Below the pieces are notes generated by a model. It saw only the letters and a list, made by a program, of their open reading frames with translations, had not been told where the DNA came from and ran no database searches. A stretch of DNA of 64,000 nt from Abyssibacter profundi (lineage in GTDB: Bacteria > Pseudomonadota > Gammaproteobacteria > Nevskiales > OUC007). Both the position numbers and the translations under genes were made by a program. Position 1 is the first letter of the stretch; every line of letters starts with the position of its first letter. Positions 43,718-52,502 of the stretch are shown here, in pieces. The stretch lies in the NCBI RefSeq assembly GCF_003151135.1, contig NZ_QEQK01000007.1, forward strand, positions 188,424 to 252,423, in the 5' to 3' direction.

Positions 43718-46404
43718 ACCGTCACCGGGTTGGGCTTGTCGGGATTGATGCCGAGATCCTTGATGGCCTTGGACAGCACCTTGCGCTCCAGCGTGCCGTC
43801 AGCCACCAGCGACTGCAGGGCGGCCAGCACAATCCATCGCCGATCGACCTCGAAGAAGTCTCGCAGCGCCTCGCGGGTATCGGAGCGACCAAAGCCGTCG
43901 GTGCCCAGCACCCGGTAGGTATGGGGAACCCAGGGTCGGATCAAATCCCCGTATGTCTTCATGTAGTCCGTGGCTGTCACCACCGGGGCGTCCACCTCGG
44001 CCAGTTGCCGGGTGACGAAGGGATCACGCGGCTCCTCGTCGGGATGCAGCAGGTTCCAGCGGTCGCAATCCAGGCCGTCGCGCCGCAGCTCGGTAAAGCT
44101 GGTGACACTCCAGACATCGGCAGCGACCTTGTAGGTTCCTTCCAGCATCTCGGCAGCGGCCATGGCCTCGCGGAGAATCGAACCGCAAGACAGCAGCTGT
44201 ACGCGTTTCTTCTTACGGCCATCCCCGCTGCGCAGGCGGTACATCCCGCGCTTGATGCCATCCTCAACGCCCTCGGGCAGCTCGGGATGCGCGTAGTTCT
44301 CGTTTTCGCAGGTCAGGTAGTAGAAGACATCCTCACCCTCGGCAAACATGCGCCGCAGGCCGTCCTGAACAATGACGGCGATCTCGTAGCCGAATGTGGG
44401 GTCGTAGGCCCGGCAGTTGGGAATGCAATCGGCGAGCAAATGGCTGTGTCCATCCTGATGCTGCAAACCCTCGCCATTGAGCGTTGTGCGCCCGGCCGTG
44501 CCGCCGATCAGAAAACCCCGAGCCCGCATGTCGCCGGCGGCCCAGGCCAGATCCATGATGCGTTGGAAGCCGAACATCGAATAAAAGATGTAGAACGGGA
44601 TCAGCGTGGTCTGGTGGTTGGCGTAGCTGGTGGCCGCGGCAATCCACGACGACATGGACCCGGCTTCGGTAATCCCTTCCTCCAGGATCTGACCGTCGGT
44701 GGACTCGCGATAAAACGCGAGCTGGTCGGCATCCTGCGGCTCGTAGAGCTGACCCACCGGCGAGTAGATGCCCAGCTGCCGGAACATGCCTTCCATGCCA
44801 AAGGTCCGCGCCTCATCGGGCACGATGGGCACGATGCGCTGACCGATCTGCTTGTCGCGGCATAGCGTCTGCAGAATGCGGACAAAGGCCATGGTGGTGG
44901 AAATCTCGCGATCCCCCGACCCCTTGGTCACCGAACTGAACGCATCCAGCCCGGGGAGTGTCAGCGACTCTTGGGCAACCCGACGTTGTGGCAGCGAGCC
45001 GCCGAGGGCTTCGCGCCGCGCCTTGAGATAGCGGATTTCCTCCGAATCCTCGTCCGGCCGGTAGAACGGCACATCCTTGATCGCATCGTCACTGATCGGA
45101 ATTTGGAAGCGGTCGCGGAACTTGCGCAAGGCCTCCTCGCCCATCTTCTTCTGCTGATGGGTGATGTTCTGACCTTCACCGGCCTCGCCCATGCCATAGC
45201 CCTTGACGGTCTTGGCGAGGATGACCGTGGGCCGGCCATCGGCGTCGTTCACCGCATGGTGATAGGCCGCGTAGACCTTGTGCGGATCATGGCCGCCGCG
45301 ATTCAGCCGGGCGATGTCGTCGTCCGACATGCGGGCAACCATTTCCTTCAGTTCCGGGTATTTACCGAAAAAATGCTCGCGCGTGTACGCGCCACCCTTG
45401 GACTTAAAGTTCTGGTACTCGCCATCCACCGCCTCGTTGAAGCGCTGCAGCAACTTGCCGTCGCGGTCTTGGGCGATCAGCGGATCCCAGGCCGAGCCCC
45501 AGATCACTTTGATGACATTCCAGCCCGCCCCCCGGAACGTGCCTTCCAGCTCCTGGATGATCTTGCTGTCACCACGCACCGGGCCATCCAGGCGCTGGAG
45601 GTTGCAGTTGACGACGAAAATCAGGTTGTCCAGCCCCTCGCGGGAGGCGATGTCGATGGCGCCAAGCGATTCCGGCTCATCCATCTCACCATCGCCGCAG
45701 AAGCACCAGACCTTGCGGCCCTCTGTCTTGGTCAGACCGCGGTTCTCCATGTACTTCATCAGCCGCGCCTGATAAATCGCCATGATCGGCCCCAGGCCCA
45801 TGGACACGGTGGCCAGCGACCAGAAATCCGGCATCAGCCAGGCATGGGGATAGCTCGACAAGCCGCCGGGTTGGGTCTCGGTGCGGAACCGGTGGAGCTG
45901 ATCCTCGCTGAGCCGACCCTCCAGAAACGCGCGGGCGTAAATGCCGGGTGCGCTGTGGCCCTGTACGTAGACCAGGTCGGCACCGGTCTCGTGATCCGGC
46001 CCCTTGAAGAAGTGGTTGAAGCCCACGTCGTAGAGCGTCGCGGCCGATCCGAAACTGGCGATATGCCCGCCAATGCCATCGTGCTCGCGGTTGGCGTGCA
46101 CCACCATGGCGGTCGCATTCCAGCGAATCAGCGACCGGATCTTCCATTCCAGTGCATGGTCGCCATCACTCTTGGCTTCGCTATGCGGAGGGATGGTGTT
46201 GATGTAAGCCGTGTAGGGCGAGTGCGGAATAAACGTGCCGCCGCGCCGTGAGCGCTCCAGCAAGCTTTCCAGCAGAAAATGCGCCCGCTCGGGGCCTTCC
46301 AGCTCGATCACTGCCTCGAAGGCATCCAGCCATTCCCGCGTCTCGGTCGGGTCAGCATCGGTCTGGTCGGACAACGTGGCGTCAAAGACGCGACGATCAG
46401 TCAT
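43714..46404 (-). CDS. aceE: Pyruvate dehydrogenase E1, homodimeric type
   Basis: Protein of 896 residues, full length for the single-subunit gammaproteobacterial E1. The thiamine-diphosphate motif is WCFCGDGEMDEPES...NLQRLDGPV. Other landmarks are HSAPGIYARAFLEGRL, KTVKGYGMGEAGEGQNITHQQKK, and FYIFYSMFGFQRIMDLAWAAGDMRARGFLIGGTAGRTTL. It decarboxylates pyruvate and acetylates E2. An AAGGAGG ribosome site precedes ATG 46404. The upstream promoter must lie in or beyond the 50-base gap shared with the divergent amidoligase gene. No lpd (E3) is in the window. Confidence 0.97.
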   Translation of the reverse strand: MTDRRVFDATLSDQTDADPTETREWLDAFEAVIELEGPERAHFLLESLLERSRRGGTFIPHSPYTAYINTIPPHSEAKSDGDHALEWKIRSLIRWNATAMVVHANREHDGIGGHIASFGSAATLYDVGFNHFFKGPDHETGADLVYVQGHSAPGIYARAFLEGRLSEDQLHRFRTETQPGGLSSYPHAWLMPDFWSLATVSMGLGPIMAIYQARLMKYMENRGLTKTEGRKVWCFCGDGEMDEPESLGAIDIASREGLDNLIFVVNCNLQRLDGPVRGDSKIIQELEGTFRGAGWNVIKVIWGSAWDPLIAQDRDGKLLQRFNEAVDGEYQNFKSKGGAYTREHFFGKYPELKEMVARMSDDDIARLNRGGHDPHKVYAAYHHAVNDADGRPTVILAKTVKGYGMGEAGEGQNITHQQKKMGEEALRKFRDRFQIPISDDAIKDVPFYRPDEDSEEIRYLKARREALGGSLPQRRVAQESLTLPGLDAFSSVTKGSGDREISTTMAFVRILQTLCRDKQIGQRIVPIVPDEARTFGMEGMFRQLGIYSPVGQLYEPQDADQLAFYRESTDGQILEEGITEAGSMSSWIAAATSYANHQTTLIPFYIFYSMFGFQRIMDLAWAAGDMRARGFLIGGTAGRTTLNGEGLQHQDGHSHLLADCIPNCRAYDPTFGYEIAVIVQDGLRRMFAEGEDVFYYLTCENENYAHPELPEGVEDGIKRGMYRLRSGDGRKKKRVQLLSCGSILREAMAAAEMLEGTYKVAADVWSVTSFTELRRDGLDCDRWNLLHPDEEPRDPFVTRQLAEVDAPVVTATDYMKTYGDLIRPWVPHTYRVLGTDGFGRSDTREALRDFFEVDRRWIVLAALQSLVADGTLERKVLSKAIKDLGINPDKPNPVTV

Positions 46405-46454
46405 ACGGCTCCTCCTTGGCCAGAGCTATTCGATGGTATCGACGGCATGGCACC

Positions 46455-47498
46455 ATGGCTACCGTGATCAAGCACCTTTACCAGCGTCTGTTCAAGCCGA
46501 CCCCGCCCGACTGGCTGGGACCACCCGTGCGCGAGACCGAATCGGGCAAGATTCGACGCATTGGCGTCGAGCTCGAATTCTCCGGCCTGGGCATCGAACA
46601 AATCGCCCGCACCCTGCGCGATACCGTCGGCGGTTCGATCAGCCCGATCTCGCCCTATGAGTGCGATGTCGAGGACACGCCTCACGGCACCTATCACATC
46701 GAACTGGACTCCAGTTACGTCAAACGGCTGGGCCGTGAAGACGATGACAAGCCCGATGACCAGGGCCTGTTCTCGCTGGAGCGCCTGTCCGACGAGGTGA
46801 TCGGCGCCATCGCCAAGCAGATCGTGCCCTTCGAGATCGTCACGCCGCCGCTGCCCATGTCCGACCTGGAGCAGATGAACGATCTGGTGACCCGCCTGCG
46901 CGAAGCCGGCGCCCGGGGCACCCATGATTCGCCGATCTACGCCTTCGGCCTACACCTCAACCCCGAGCTGCCCGACACGCAGGCCGACACGCTGCTCGCT
47001 TACCTGCAGGCTTTTGTCTGTTTGTTCCCCTGGCTGGCCAAGGCCTCCAAGGTGGATTGGTCGCGCAGAATCACGCCTTACATCGACCGTTTCGGCAGCG
47101 ATTACGCCCGGCTGATCACCGAACCGGACTACGCCCCGGACATGGATCAGCTCATCGACGACTACCTGCAGTACAACGCCACCCGCAACCGCGCACTGGA
47201 CATGCTGCCCGTGTTTGCCGAGGTGGATATGGAACGGGTCAAGGCGGGCGTGGACACGCGCCTGGTCAAGCCGCGCCCGGCACTGCACTACCGCCTGCCG
47301 AACTGCCTGATTGACGAGGACGGCTGGACTCTGGAAGAGCCGTGGCGGCACTGGCTCCAGGTGGAGCACCTGGCCGTGGATCACGCCCGCCGCGACGCGG
47401 TCATGCACGCCTACCGACAACATCTGGACGATCCCGTCGCCAAGCTGTTCGATGTCTGGGCGCGCGACTGCGAACAATGGCTGACGCCCATCCCCTAA
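46455..47498 (+). CDS. Amidoligase-family protein (COOH-NH2 ligase, glutamine-synthetase fold)
   Basis: Protein of 347 residues from ATG 46455 (MATVIKHLYQRLFKPTPPDW). The conserved core begins IRRIGVELEFSGLGIEQIA, matching the Glu-rich first strand of Amidoligase_2 proteins, and continues with YHIELDSSYVKRL, PFEIVTPPLPMSDLEQMNDL and FGLHLNPELP, all carrying candidate metal/ATP-binding acidic and His residues. These ligases are predicted to form amide bonds on unknown small molecules or proteins. The next gene, a class I glutamine amidotransferase, starts six bases later, a pairing known from comparative genomics but without established chemistry. Confidence 0.8.
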   Translation: MATVIKHLYQRLFKPTPPDWLGPPVRETESGKIRRIGVELEFSGLGIEQIARTLRDTVGGSISPISPYECDVEDTPHGTYHIELDSSYVKRLGREDDDKPDDQGLFSLERLSDEVIGAIAKQIVPFEIVTPPLPMSDLEQMNDLVTRLREAGARGTHDSPIYAFGLHLNPELPDTQADTLLAYLQAFVCLFPWLAKASKVDWSRRITPYIDRFGSDYARLITEPDYAPDMDQLIDDYLQYNATRNRALDMLPVFAEVDMERVKAGVDTRLVKPRPALHYRLPNCLIDEDGWTLEEPWRHWLQVEHLAVDHARRDAVMHAYRQHLDDPVAKLFDVWARDCEQWLTPIP

Positions 47499-47503
47499 CC
47501 GAC

Positions 47504-48211
47504 ATGCCTCAACCTGCACGCACAATCCGCAACCGTCATCGCCGCCCCGTCATCGGCATCACAGGACCGGATAAGCGTGTGGCCTGGGGCTGGTGGTTCG
47601 GCGCCATGGCCGTTCGCATGGCGGGCGGCACGCCGGTGCGACTGACACCCGGCCGCTCGGCCCGCATGGGGCGACTCGATGGCGTGATCATCGGCGGCGG
47701 CGATGACATTGATCCCAAGCTCTACGCGGGGGACGACCCGGGCACCGGGCATTACGACCCGGCCCGCGACCGCTTCGAGATGGCGGTCATCGAGGCGGCG
47801 CTACGCGAGGGTCTGCCCATGCTCGGCATTTGCCGAGGCGCGCAGCTGATCAACGTGGTCCATGGCGGCGACCTGATCGGCGACCTCCGCCCTGTTCGCA
47901 AGCACACCGGTAACCGGCGACTCATTCTGCCGCGCAAGACGCTGCACATTCAGCGCGGCTCGCGTCTGGCCAAGCTGACCGGGCGTCAGCAGACGCGCAT
48001 CAACAGCCTTCACCACCAGGCCGTGCGCCGCCTGGGCCGCGGACTCAAGGTATCGGGCCGCGATCTCGATGGCATCGTGCAGGCCATCGAACGGCCGGGC
48101 CGGGGCTTCCTGCTCGGCACCCAATGGCACCCGGAGTACATCCCCCAACGCGGTGTTCAGCGGCGCTTGTTCCAAGCGCTGGTCCGCGAGGCAGCGCGGC
48201 GCCGGGTCTAG
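47504..48211 (+). CDS. Class I glutamine amidotransferase (PuuD/gamma-glutamyl hydrolase type)
   Basis: Protein of 235 residues from ATG 47504. Motifs: PVIGITGPD at the start, GVIIGGGDDIDPKLY, RDRFEMAVIEAALREGLPMLGICRGAQLINVVHGGDL (nucleophile Cys110), INSLHHQAVRRLG, and LGTQWHPEYIP with the catalytic His and Glu. The closest general type is PuuD gamma-glutamyl-GABA hydrolase. Paired with the amidoligase it may release ammonia, or cleave a gamma-glutamyl bond that the ligase makes (inference). A terminator follows. Confidence 0.86.
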   Translation: MPQPARTIRNRHRRPVIGITGPDKRVAWGWWFGAMAVRMAGGTPVRLTPGRSARMGRLDGVIIGGGDDIDPKLYAGDDPGTGHYDPARDRFEMAVIEAALREGLPMLGICRGAQLINVVHGGDLIGDLRPVRKHTGNRRLILPRKTLHIQRGSRLAKLTGRQQTRINSLHHQAVRRLGRGLKVSGRDLDGIVQAIERPGRGFLLGTQWHPEYIPQRGVQRRLFQALVREAARRRV

Positions 48212-48228
48212 ACCCGGCCAACGAAAAA

Positions 48229-48255
48229 CGCCCGCACCGACAACCGGCGCGGGCG
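48229..48255. terminator. Bidirectional terminator between convergent genes
   Basis: Outer stem CGCCCGC (48229-48235) with GCGGGCG (48249-48255) and an inner CCG/CGG pairing. On the minus strand the stem is followed by TTTTT, making it a good terminator for the lipoprotein gene; on the plus strand it is followed by CTTGTT. Confidence 0.75.
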
Positions 48256-48274
48256 CTTGTTACGACTCCCCGGA

Positions 48275-49966
48275 CTAGCGAATTGCGGCAGGCGCGGCGC
48301 AGTAGGGAATGCTCTCGTCCGGCGTCGCCGGGCGCTCTGGCGGCGCGGTGCTCCACACGTCGCCGGTCAGCGGCGTCACCGTGGCCGAACAGTCGGAAGC
48401 GATGGTGATGTCGAACACCGACCAGTAGTTCGTGGAACCGGCCTGCTCACCCGCCGGCGGTGTGAACACCCGGGTATTGCCGTTCACCGTCAGCTCCACA
48501 CGCGCCGGTGAGCCGCTAATGCCCGGCTCCACCTCGGAGAAGTTGTCCACGAAATAGCGGTAAGTCCCGACCCGCGGCCGCACGACGGTAATCACCTCGG
48601 GTCCGAAGCTGCTGACGTCATCCACATCGAGATTGGCGAAGGGCTCGGACTCCAGGTCGCCCCGGTTGGTGTACGAAATATGGCCACCTTCCGGGCGATA
48701 CAGCCAGGAATCCAGGTCGCGAGGACTCTCGCCCCAGGTCAGCTGAATCGTGAACGGCTGCTCGTTGTCGGCGCCGAAGCGCAGGCAGCTATCGGTGATA
48801 TCCGCGTTGGCACTGCCGGAATTGATCACCGCGGTGTTCGTCACCGCCTGACCCGACTCGCCGCGCAGGGTCAGCTGCGACTCACGCCGGACCTGGATCC
48901 GGAACTCGCCATTGCTGTCGCTGCGTGCGCGGGAGGTACCCGTATAGTCCACGCCGGAGGATTTAATCCGCACACCCGAAACCCGCTCGCCCTGAGCATC
49001 AACAACACAACCGGTGAGCGTGATGGTTTCCAGTCGCTTGTCAGCGTTCCAGTAGCTGAAATGGGCCACCTCGCCCTGGTAGTAGCTCTCACCGTTCTCG
49101 GTGACCAGCTGGGCGGAACCCTCGCGCATCCACAGGCCGGTAGATTCGTCAAAGGCCCACAACGGAATGGTCGGATCGGGATTGGCGTTGCGGCTGCTCA
49201 GCGGAATGCGAATGGTCGCCATGGAGCCATTGCTCAAGGGCACCTCATTCCCGCTGTCATCCATGATGTTGACGGAAATCGCCCCCAGCGATTCGATCAT
49301 GGTCATCTCGCCGCCATCCATGCCCATGAAATCACCCGGCATGTTGTCCGGAGACGCACCCGGGTCGACATCGGTCAACGTGACCATGACTTCGCTCGCC
49401 GTGCTGTCGATCTCGCCGGCATCGAACATCACCATGGCGGTTGAGCCGGCGATGCTGACATTGCCTCCGGCCGCCGGGTCGACCATCTCCATGGTGCCCA
49501 CTGGCAGCAGCGAGGCCGAGACCATGGATGTCTGTCCCTCCAGGATGTCGACCACGCGCATGTTGGTCTCGTAGCCCGCCGCCGAGACGTCCAGCATTAC
49601 GCGCTCGCCCACCGGTACATTGTTGAGCTGGTACTCGCCGTTCGCGTCGGTGGCCCCCGTCACATCACCGATCCGAACCTGCGCGGACGGAATGAGGGCA
49701 CCGGTGGTGGTATCCGAGATCGTGCCGACCACCGACCCGACAGCCGTGGCCGGGTCGGTTTCGTCATCGTCTGCTGCATCACTACAGCCGGCATCGGCCA
49801 GATCGATCAGCCCATCGTTGTCATTGTCCACGCCATCTGCGCAGGCAGCGGCCATCACTGGCGGATCGTCGCCGCCGCCGTCTTCATCATCATCGCCGGA
49901 TGAACAGCCACCCAGCGTCAGCGCCCCGGCGACAGCCAGGCTTAGTAAATATTGTGTCTTGGTCAT
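48275..49966 (-). CDS. Large lipoprotein with Asp-rich repeat and regulatory-like beta domains
   Basis: Protein of 563 residues from ATG 49966, preceded by GGGAG. The lipobox is LGGC (about Cys21), followed by an acidic stretch. A short Cys-bounded calcium-type motif reads CADGVDNDNDGLIDLADAGC. A carboxypeptidase-regulatory-like domain follows (GTISDTTTGALIPSAQVRIG...NGEYQLNNVPVGE), with a second such domain later (GCVVDAQGERVSGVRIKSSG). The C-terminal part (about residues 410-560) resembles YfaP-like/DUF2135 modules (TWGESPRDLDSWLYRP...VGTYRYFVDNFSE). It is probably surface-exposed; the function is unknown. Confidence 0.78.
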   Translation of the reverse strand: MTKTQYLLSLAVAGALTLGGCSSGDDDEDGGGDDPPVMAAACADGVDNDNDGLIDLADAGCSDAADDDETDPATAVGSVVGTISDTTTGALIPSAQVRIGDVTGATDANGEYQLNNVPVGERVMLDVSAAGYETNMRVVDILEGQTSMVSASLLPVGTMEMVDPAAGGNVSIAGSTAMVMFDAGEIDSTASEVMVTLTDVDPGASPDNMPGDFMGMDGGEMTMIESLGAISVNIMDDSGNEVPLSNGSMATIRIPLSSRNANPDPTIPLWAFDESTGLWMREGSAQLVTENGESYYQGEVAHFSYWNADKRLETITLTGCVVDAQGERVSGVRIKSSGVDYTGTSRARSDSNGEFRIQVRRESQLTLRGESGQAVTNTAVINSGSANADITDSCLRFGADNEQPFTIQLTWGESPRDLDSWLYRPEGGHISYTNRGDLESEPFANLDVDDVSSFGPEVITVVRPRVGTYRYFVDNFSEVEPGISGSPARVELTVNGNTRVFTPPAGEQAGSTNYWSVFDITIASDCSATVTPLTGDVWSTAPPERPATPDESIPYCAAPAAIR

Positions 49967-50148
49967 GAGAACTCCCTTTGCTCCCCGAATGTATCGACGG
50001 CGCGGGAGGGGCCAATGCCTTGAGCAGTCCACCGAACCTCGCGCCAGACTTGATGGTTCAGGCTTGGCGCGGAGGAAAACGTGCAGCGGTTCACAACCCT
50101 GCTCAGGGCGTCCCCCAACTGGAGGACTAAAGCGCGAACCGCGTCGCC

Positions 50149-50661
50149 TCAGTCGGGTTCAGGGTGTCGCCACCGCTGGCAGGGAATCCCCTTGAGCACG
50201 GTGGTGTCCTCGATGACGGCACCAAGGCGGGCGGCCACGGCCTGCGAGGCCAGGTTGTCCGGATGGATGAAGCTCACCAGGCGCCCGCGCTTCAGCACGC
50301 GATAGGCATGATCGCGTGCCGCGCCGGCCGCCTCGGTCGCAAAGCCATGGCCCAGCTGACCGGGTGACAGCCAGTAGCCCAGCTCCAACTCGGGCCAGCG
50401 CTCGGGCATCCACAACCCCACGGACCCGACGAACACGCCCGTATCCAGCCGTTCCACGGCCCAGGGGCCGAAACCCCGCAGACACCAATGCCCGACGGTG
50501 ACGGCGAACCGGCGCCAGGCTTCTTCGCGGGTACAGGACGCGCCGATGTAGCGGCAGTGCTGCTCATCGCTGAAAACAGCGGCGAAATCATCGAAGTCCC
50601 CCGGTCGCCAGCCCCGCATCCGGAGGCGGGCGGTGGCAAGCTCGGGGACCGCCGGCATCAT
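50149..50661 (-). CDS. GNAT acetyltransferase (RimJ/RimL-like)
   Basis: Protein of 170 residues beginning ELATARLRMRGWRPGDFDDFAAVF, with WAVERLDTGVFVGSVGLW, LELGYWLSPGQLGHGFATEAAGAARDHAY (acetyl-CoA loop) and HPDNLASQAVAARLGAV. This is the RimJ/RimL-type GNAT pattern, which acetylates N-termini, tRNA-linked or small-molecule amines. The start overlaps the Nudix stop by ATGA, so the two are co-translated. The substrate is unknown. Confidence 0.88.
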   Translation of the reverse strand: MMPAVPELATARLRMRGWRPGDFDDFAAVFSDEQHCRYIGASCTREEAWRRFAVTVGHWCLRGFGPWAVERLDTGVFVGSVGLWMPERWPELELGYWLSPGQLGHGFATEAAGAARDHAYRVLKRGRLVSFIHPDNLASQAVAARLGAVIEDTTVLKGIPCQRWRHPEPD

Positions 50662-51167
50662 CGGCCGGGCAGCTCCATCATCGGGGGCTCCACCCCGCGG
50701 GTCCGCAACCAGTCGCGCAGTGCCAGCCCGGTGCCGAACGGCCAGACCTTGCAGCGCTCCAGGGGCACGGCTTTCCAGTCGGATAATTCCTCACCCAGGG
50801 TGACCGTGCCCTCGGCCTCAACGTGGTAGGCGATGAGCACCTCGTTGCGCCGGATGAACTCGTACACCCCGATCAGGCCACCGATTCGCCCGTCCAGACC
50901 CAGCTCTTCCTTGACCTCCCGGAGCATGCCGTCCTCCGGCGTCTCGCCGGCTTCGAGAAAGCCGGTGATCAGACCGTACATCCAGTCGGGCCAGGCCGCG
51001 TTGCGAGCCAGAACGACCTGTCCCTGGTATTCGACCACCGCCGCCACGACGGGCGCCGGGTTATTCCAGTGGATGAAACCGCAATCGGTGTCAGGGCAGA
51101 CGAGGCGGTCGATACCACCGCGTTCGGCCGTGGCCAGTTCGGATCGACATTGAGGGCAGTAGCGCAT
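50658..51167 (-). CDS. Nudix hydrolase with N-terminal zinc ribbon
   Basis: Protein of 169 residues. The N-terminus carries a zinc ribbon (CPQC, then CPDTDC). The Nudix box GFLEAGETPEDGMLREVKEELGL (in two parts: GFLEAGETPEDG and REVKEELG) fits the GX5EX7REUXEEXGU consensus. NudC-type NADH pyrophosphatases have a similar ribbon but a longer N-terminal domain and an SQPWPFPxS motif, which is absent here. The substrate therefore remains open. First gene of a pair with the GNAT. Confidence 0.88.
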   Translation of the reverse strand: MRYCPQCRSELATAERGGIDRLVCPDTDCGFIHWNNPAPVVAAVVEYQGQVVLARNAAWPDWMYGLITGFLEAGETPEDGMLREVKEELGLDGRIGGLIGVYEFIRRNEVLIAYHVEAEGTVTLGEELSDWKAVPLERCKVWPFGTGLALRDWLRTRGVEPPMMELPGR

Positions 51168-51297
51168 CGGCCTAGGAAAACATTGATCGATTCACCCTGC
51201 CAAGTTCACACACTCAAACCAGCCTGCGGCGAGCAGCGTCATCGATGCGGTGGTCACGGACCGCGCACGCCGCAAACGGCTGCCCGGTCGCTGCGCC

Positions 51298-51882
51298 CTA
51301 GTAGCTGCGAAAAACGCCGACCGCGCGACCTTCGATCGCCAGTGGCTGGGTGGCCAGATCGACCTCAATGGGCGCGAACTCGGGGTTATGTGCGATTAAC
51401 CGGACTTGTCGGCCTCGTCGCTCGAACTCCTTCACCGTCACGTCTTCATCCAGCCGAGCCACGATGATCTGGCCATTGCGCGCCTCATGGCTTTTCTTCA
51501 CCGCCAGCAAGTCACCATCCATGATCCCGGCATCCCGCATGCTTTCGCCGACCACCCGCAGGAAATAATCCGGCTGTTCGTTGAACAGGCCACCCTGGGT
51601 CTGGATGCGCTTTTCGACATTTTCGGCAGCCAGAATCGGCGAGCCGGCCGCCACGCGGCCAATCAACGGAATACCGGCATCCCGCAATCGAATGCCACGT
51701 GAAGTCCCTTCCACCAGATCGATGGCGCCCTTACGGGCCAGGGCACGCACGTGATCCCGGGCCGCGTTGTCTGACGAAAAGCCCATGCCCTTCGCGATTT
51801 CATGCAGCGTCGGCGGCATGGATTCAGACTCGGCAAACTGGCGGATGAAGTCGAGCACTTCGGTTTGGCGTCGTGTCAGCAT
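51298..51882 (-). CDS. lexA: LexA repressor
   Basis: SOS repressor of 194 residues. The N-terminal winged helix (LTRRQTEVLDFIRQFAES, PTLHEIAKGMGFSSDNAARDHVRALARKG) binds SOS boxes. Self-cleavage residues are Ala79-Gly80 (RVAAGSP), Ser114 (GESMRDAG) and Lys151 (DVTVKEFER), each five positions before the E. coli equivalents. The start ATG 51882 fits the family N-terminus, but no Shine-Dalgarno sequence precedes it because the SOS box occupies that place. Nine bases separate it from msrC. No recA or dinB gene is nearby. Confidence 0.97.
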   Translation of the reverse strand: MLTRRQTEVLDFIRQFAESESMPPTLHEIAKGMGFSSDNAARDHVRALARKGAIDLVEGTSRGIRLRDAGIPLIGRVAAGSPILAAENVEKRIQTQGGLFNEQPDYFLRVVGESMRDAGIMDGDLLAVKKSHEARNGQIIVARLDEDVTVKEFERRGRQVRLIAHNPEFAPIEVDLATQPLAIEGRAVGVFRSY

Positions 51883-51883
51883 G

Positions 51884-51899
51884 CTGTATTTTTAGACAG
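51884..51899. promoter_or_regulatory. LexA (SOS) box between msrC and lexA
   Basis: CTGTATTTTTAGACAG keeps both conserved half-sites CTGT and ACAG at the standard spacing. It lies one base upstream of the lexA start codon and contains the msrC stop codon (TAA, 51894-51892 on the minus strand). LexA autoregulation is expected. Because the site leaves no room for a leader, lexA is either leaderless or starts transcription within the box. Confidence 0.88.
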
Positions 51900-52371
51900 T
51901 TTTCACCGCAGTATCCAGGACCGCTGCCACGGCCGCAAGCACCTGCGCGTCCCGTTCACTGAAACGATCAATTGTCGGGCTGTCCAGATCGAATACCCCA
52001 ACAACGTCCCCCTGATCGATCAAGGGGATCACCAGCTCGGATCGCGAATCGGGATCACAGGCAATGTGCCCCTCAAAAGCATGGACATCCGCAATGCGCT
52101 GCACCGTTGCCGTGGCGGCCGCGGTTCCGCAGACACCACGCCCCCAGGGAATCCGGATACAGGCCGGCTTGCCTTGAAAGGGACCCAGGACCAGTTCGTT
52201 GCAGACTTCATCCCGCAGGTAGAATCCCACCCAATTCACATCGTCCAGTGCATGGAAGACCAGTGCCGCGACATTGGCCAGATTGGCAATGCGGTTGGAT
52301 TCGCCCGCGACCAGCGCCCGGGCCTGGGCGGGTAATTCATCAAGACTGGCGGGCAGCGTGGCATACGACAT
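51892..52371 (-). CDS. msrC: Free methionine-(R)-sulfoxide reductase (GAF type, MsrC)
   Basis: GAF-domain enzyme of 159 residues that reduces free methionine-(R)-sulfoxide using thioredoxin. The fRMsr pattern is clear: NWVGFYLRDEVCNELVLGPFQGKPACIRIPWGRGVCGTAA in pieces (LVLGPFQGKPACIRIP, GRGVCGTA) and HAFEGHIACDPDSRSELVIPL. Catalytic cysteines are Cys71, Cys81 and Cys105, with the same spacing (10 and 24) as Cys84, Cys94 and Cys118 of E. coli. The start at 52371 follows AGGTGAC. Its stop codon is inside the lexA SOS box. Confidence 0.93.
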   Translation of the reverse strand: MSYATLPASLDELPAQARALVAGESNRIANLANVAALVFHALDDVNWVGFYLRDEVCNELVLGPFQGKPACIRIPWGRGVCGTAAATATVQRIADVHAFEGHIACDPDSRSELVIPLIDQGDVVGVFDLDSPTIDRFSERDAQVLAAVAAVLDTAVKTV

Positions 52372-52502
52372 GCTTTTGTCACCTGATTCGCAAACACTGG
52401 GCGCGCAAGCATAGTCGGGAACATGCTTTACGTAACATTTCGTGGCATGGTTTGCGTTAGCGCGAGGCATACGCACGCCATCATCTTGGCAAGGAGACGC
52501 CA

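Noticed and set aside
44971..46251. 426-codon open frame on the plus strand
   Set aside because: It lies opposite aceE, which is complete and recognisable throughout; composition is that of a shadow frame.
52428..52435. TTACGTAA palindrome between msrC and the GAF gene as a named operator
   Set aside because: An 8-base palindrome alone is too common and matches no specific regulator I can defend.
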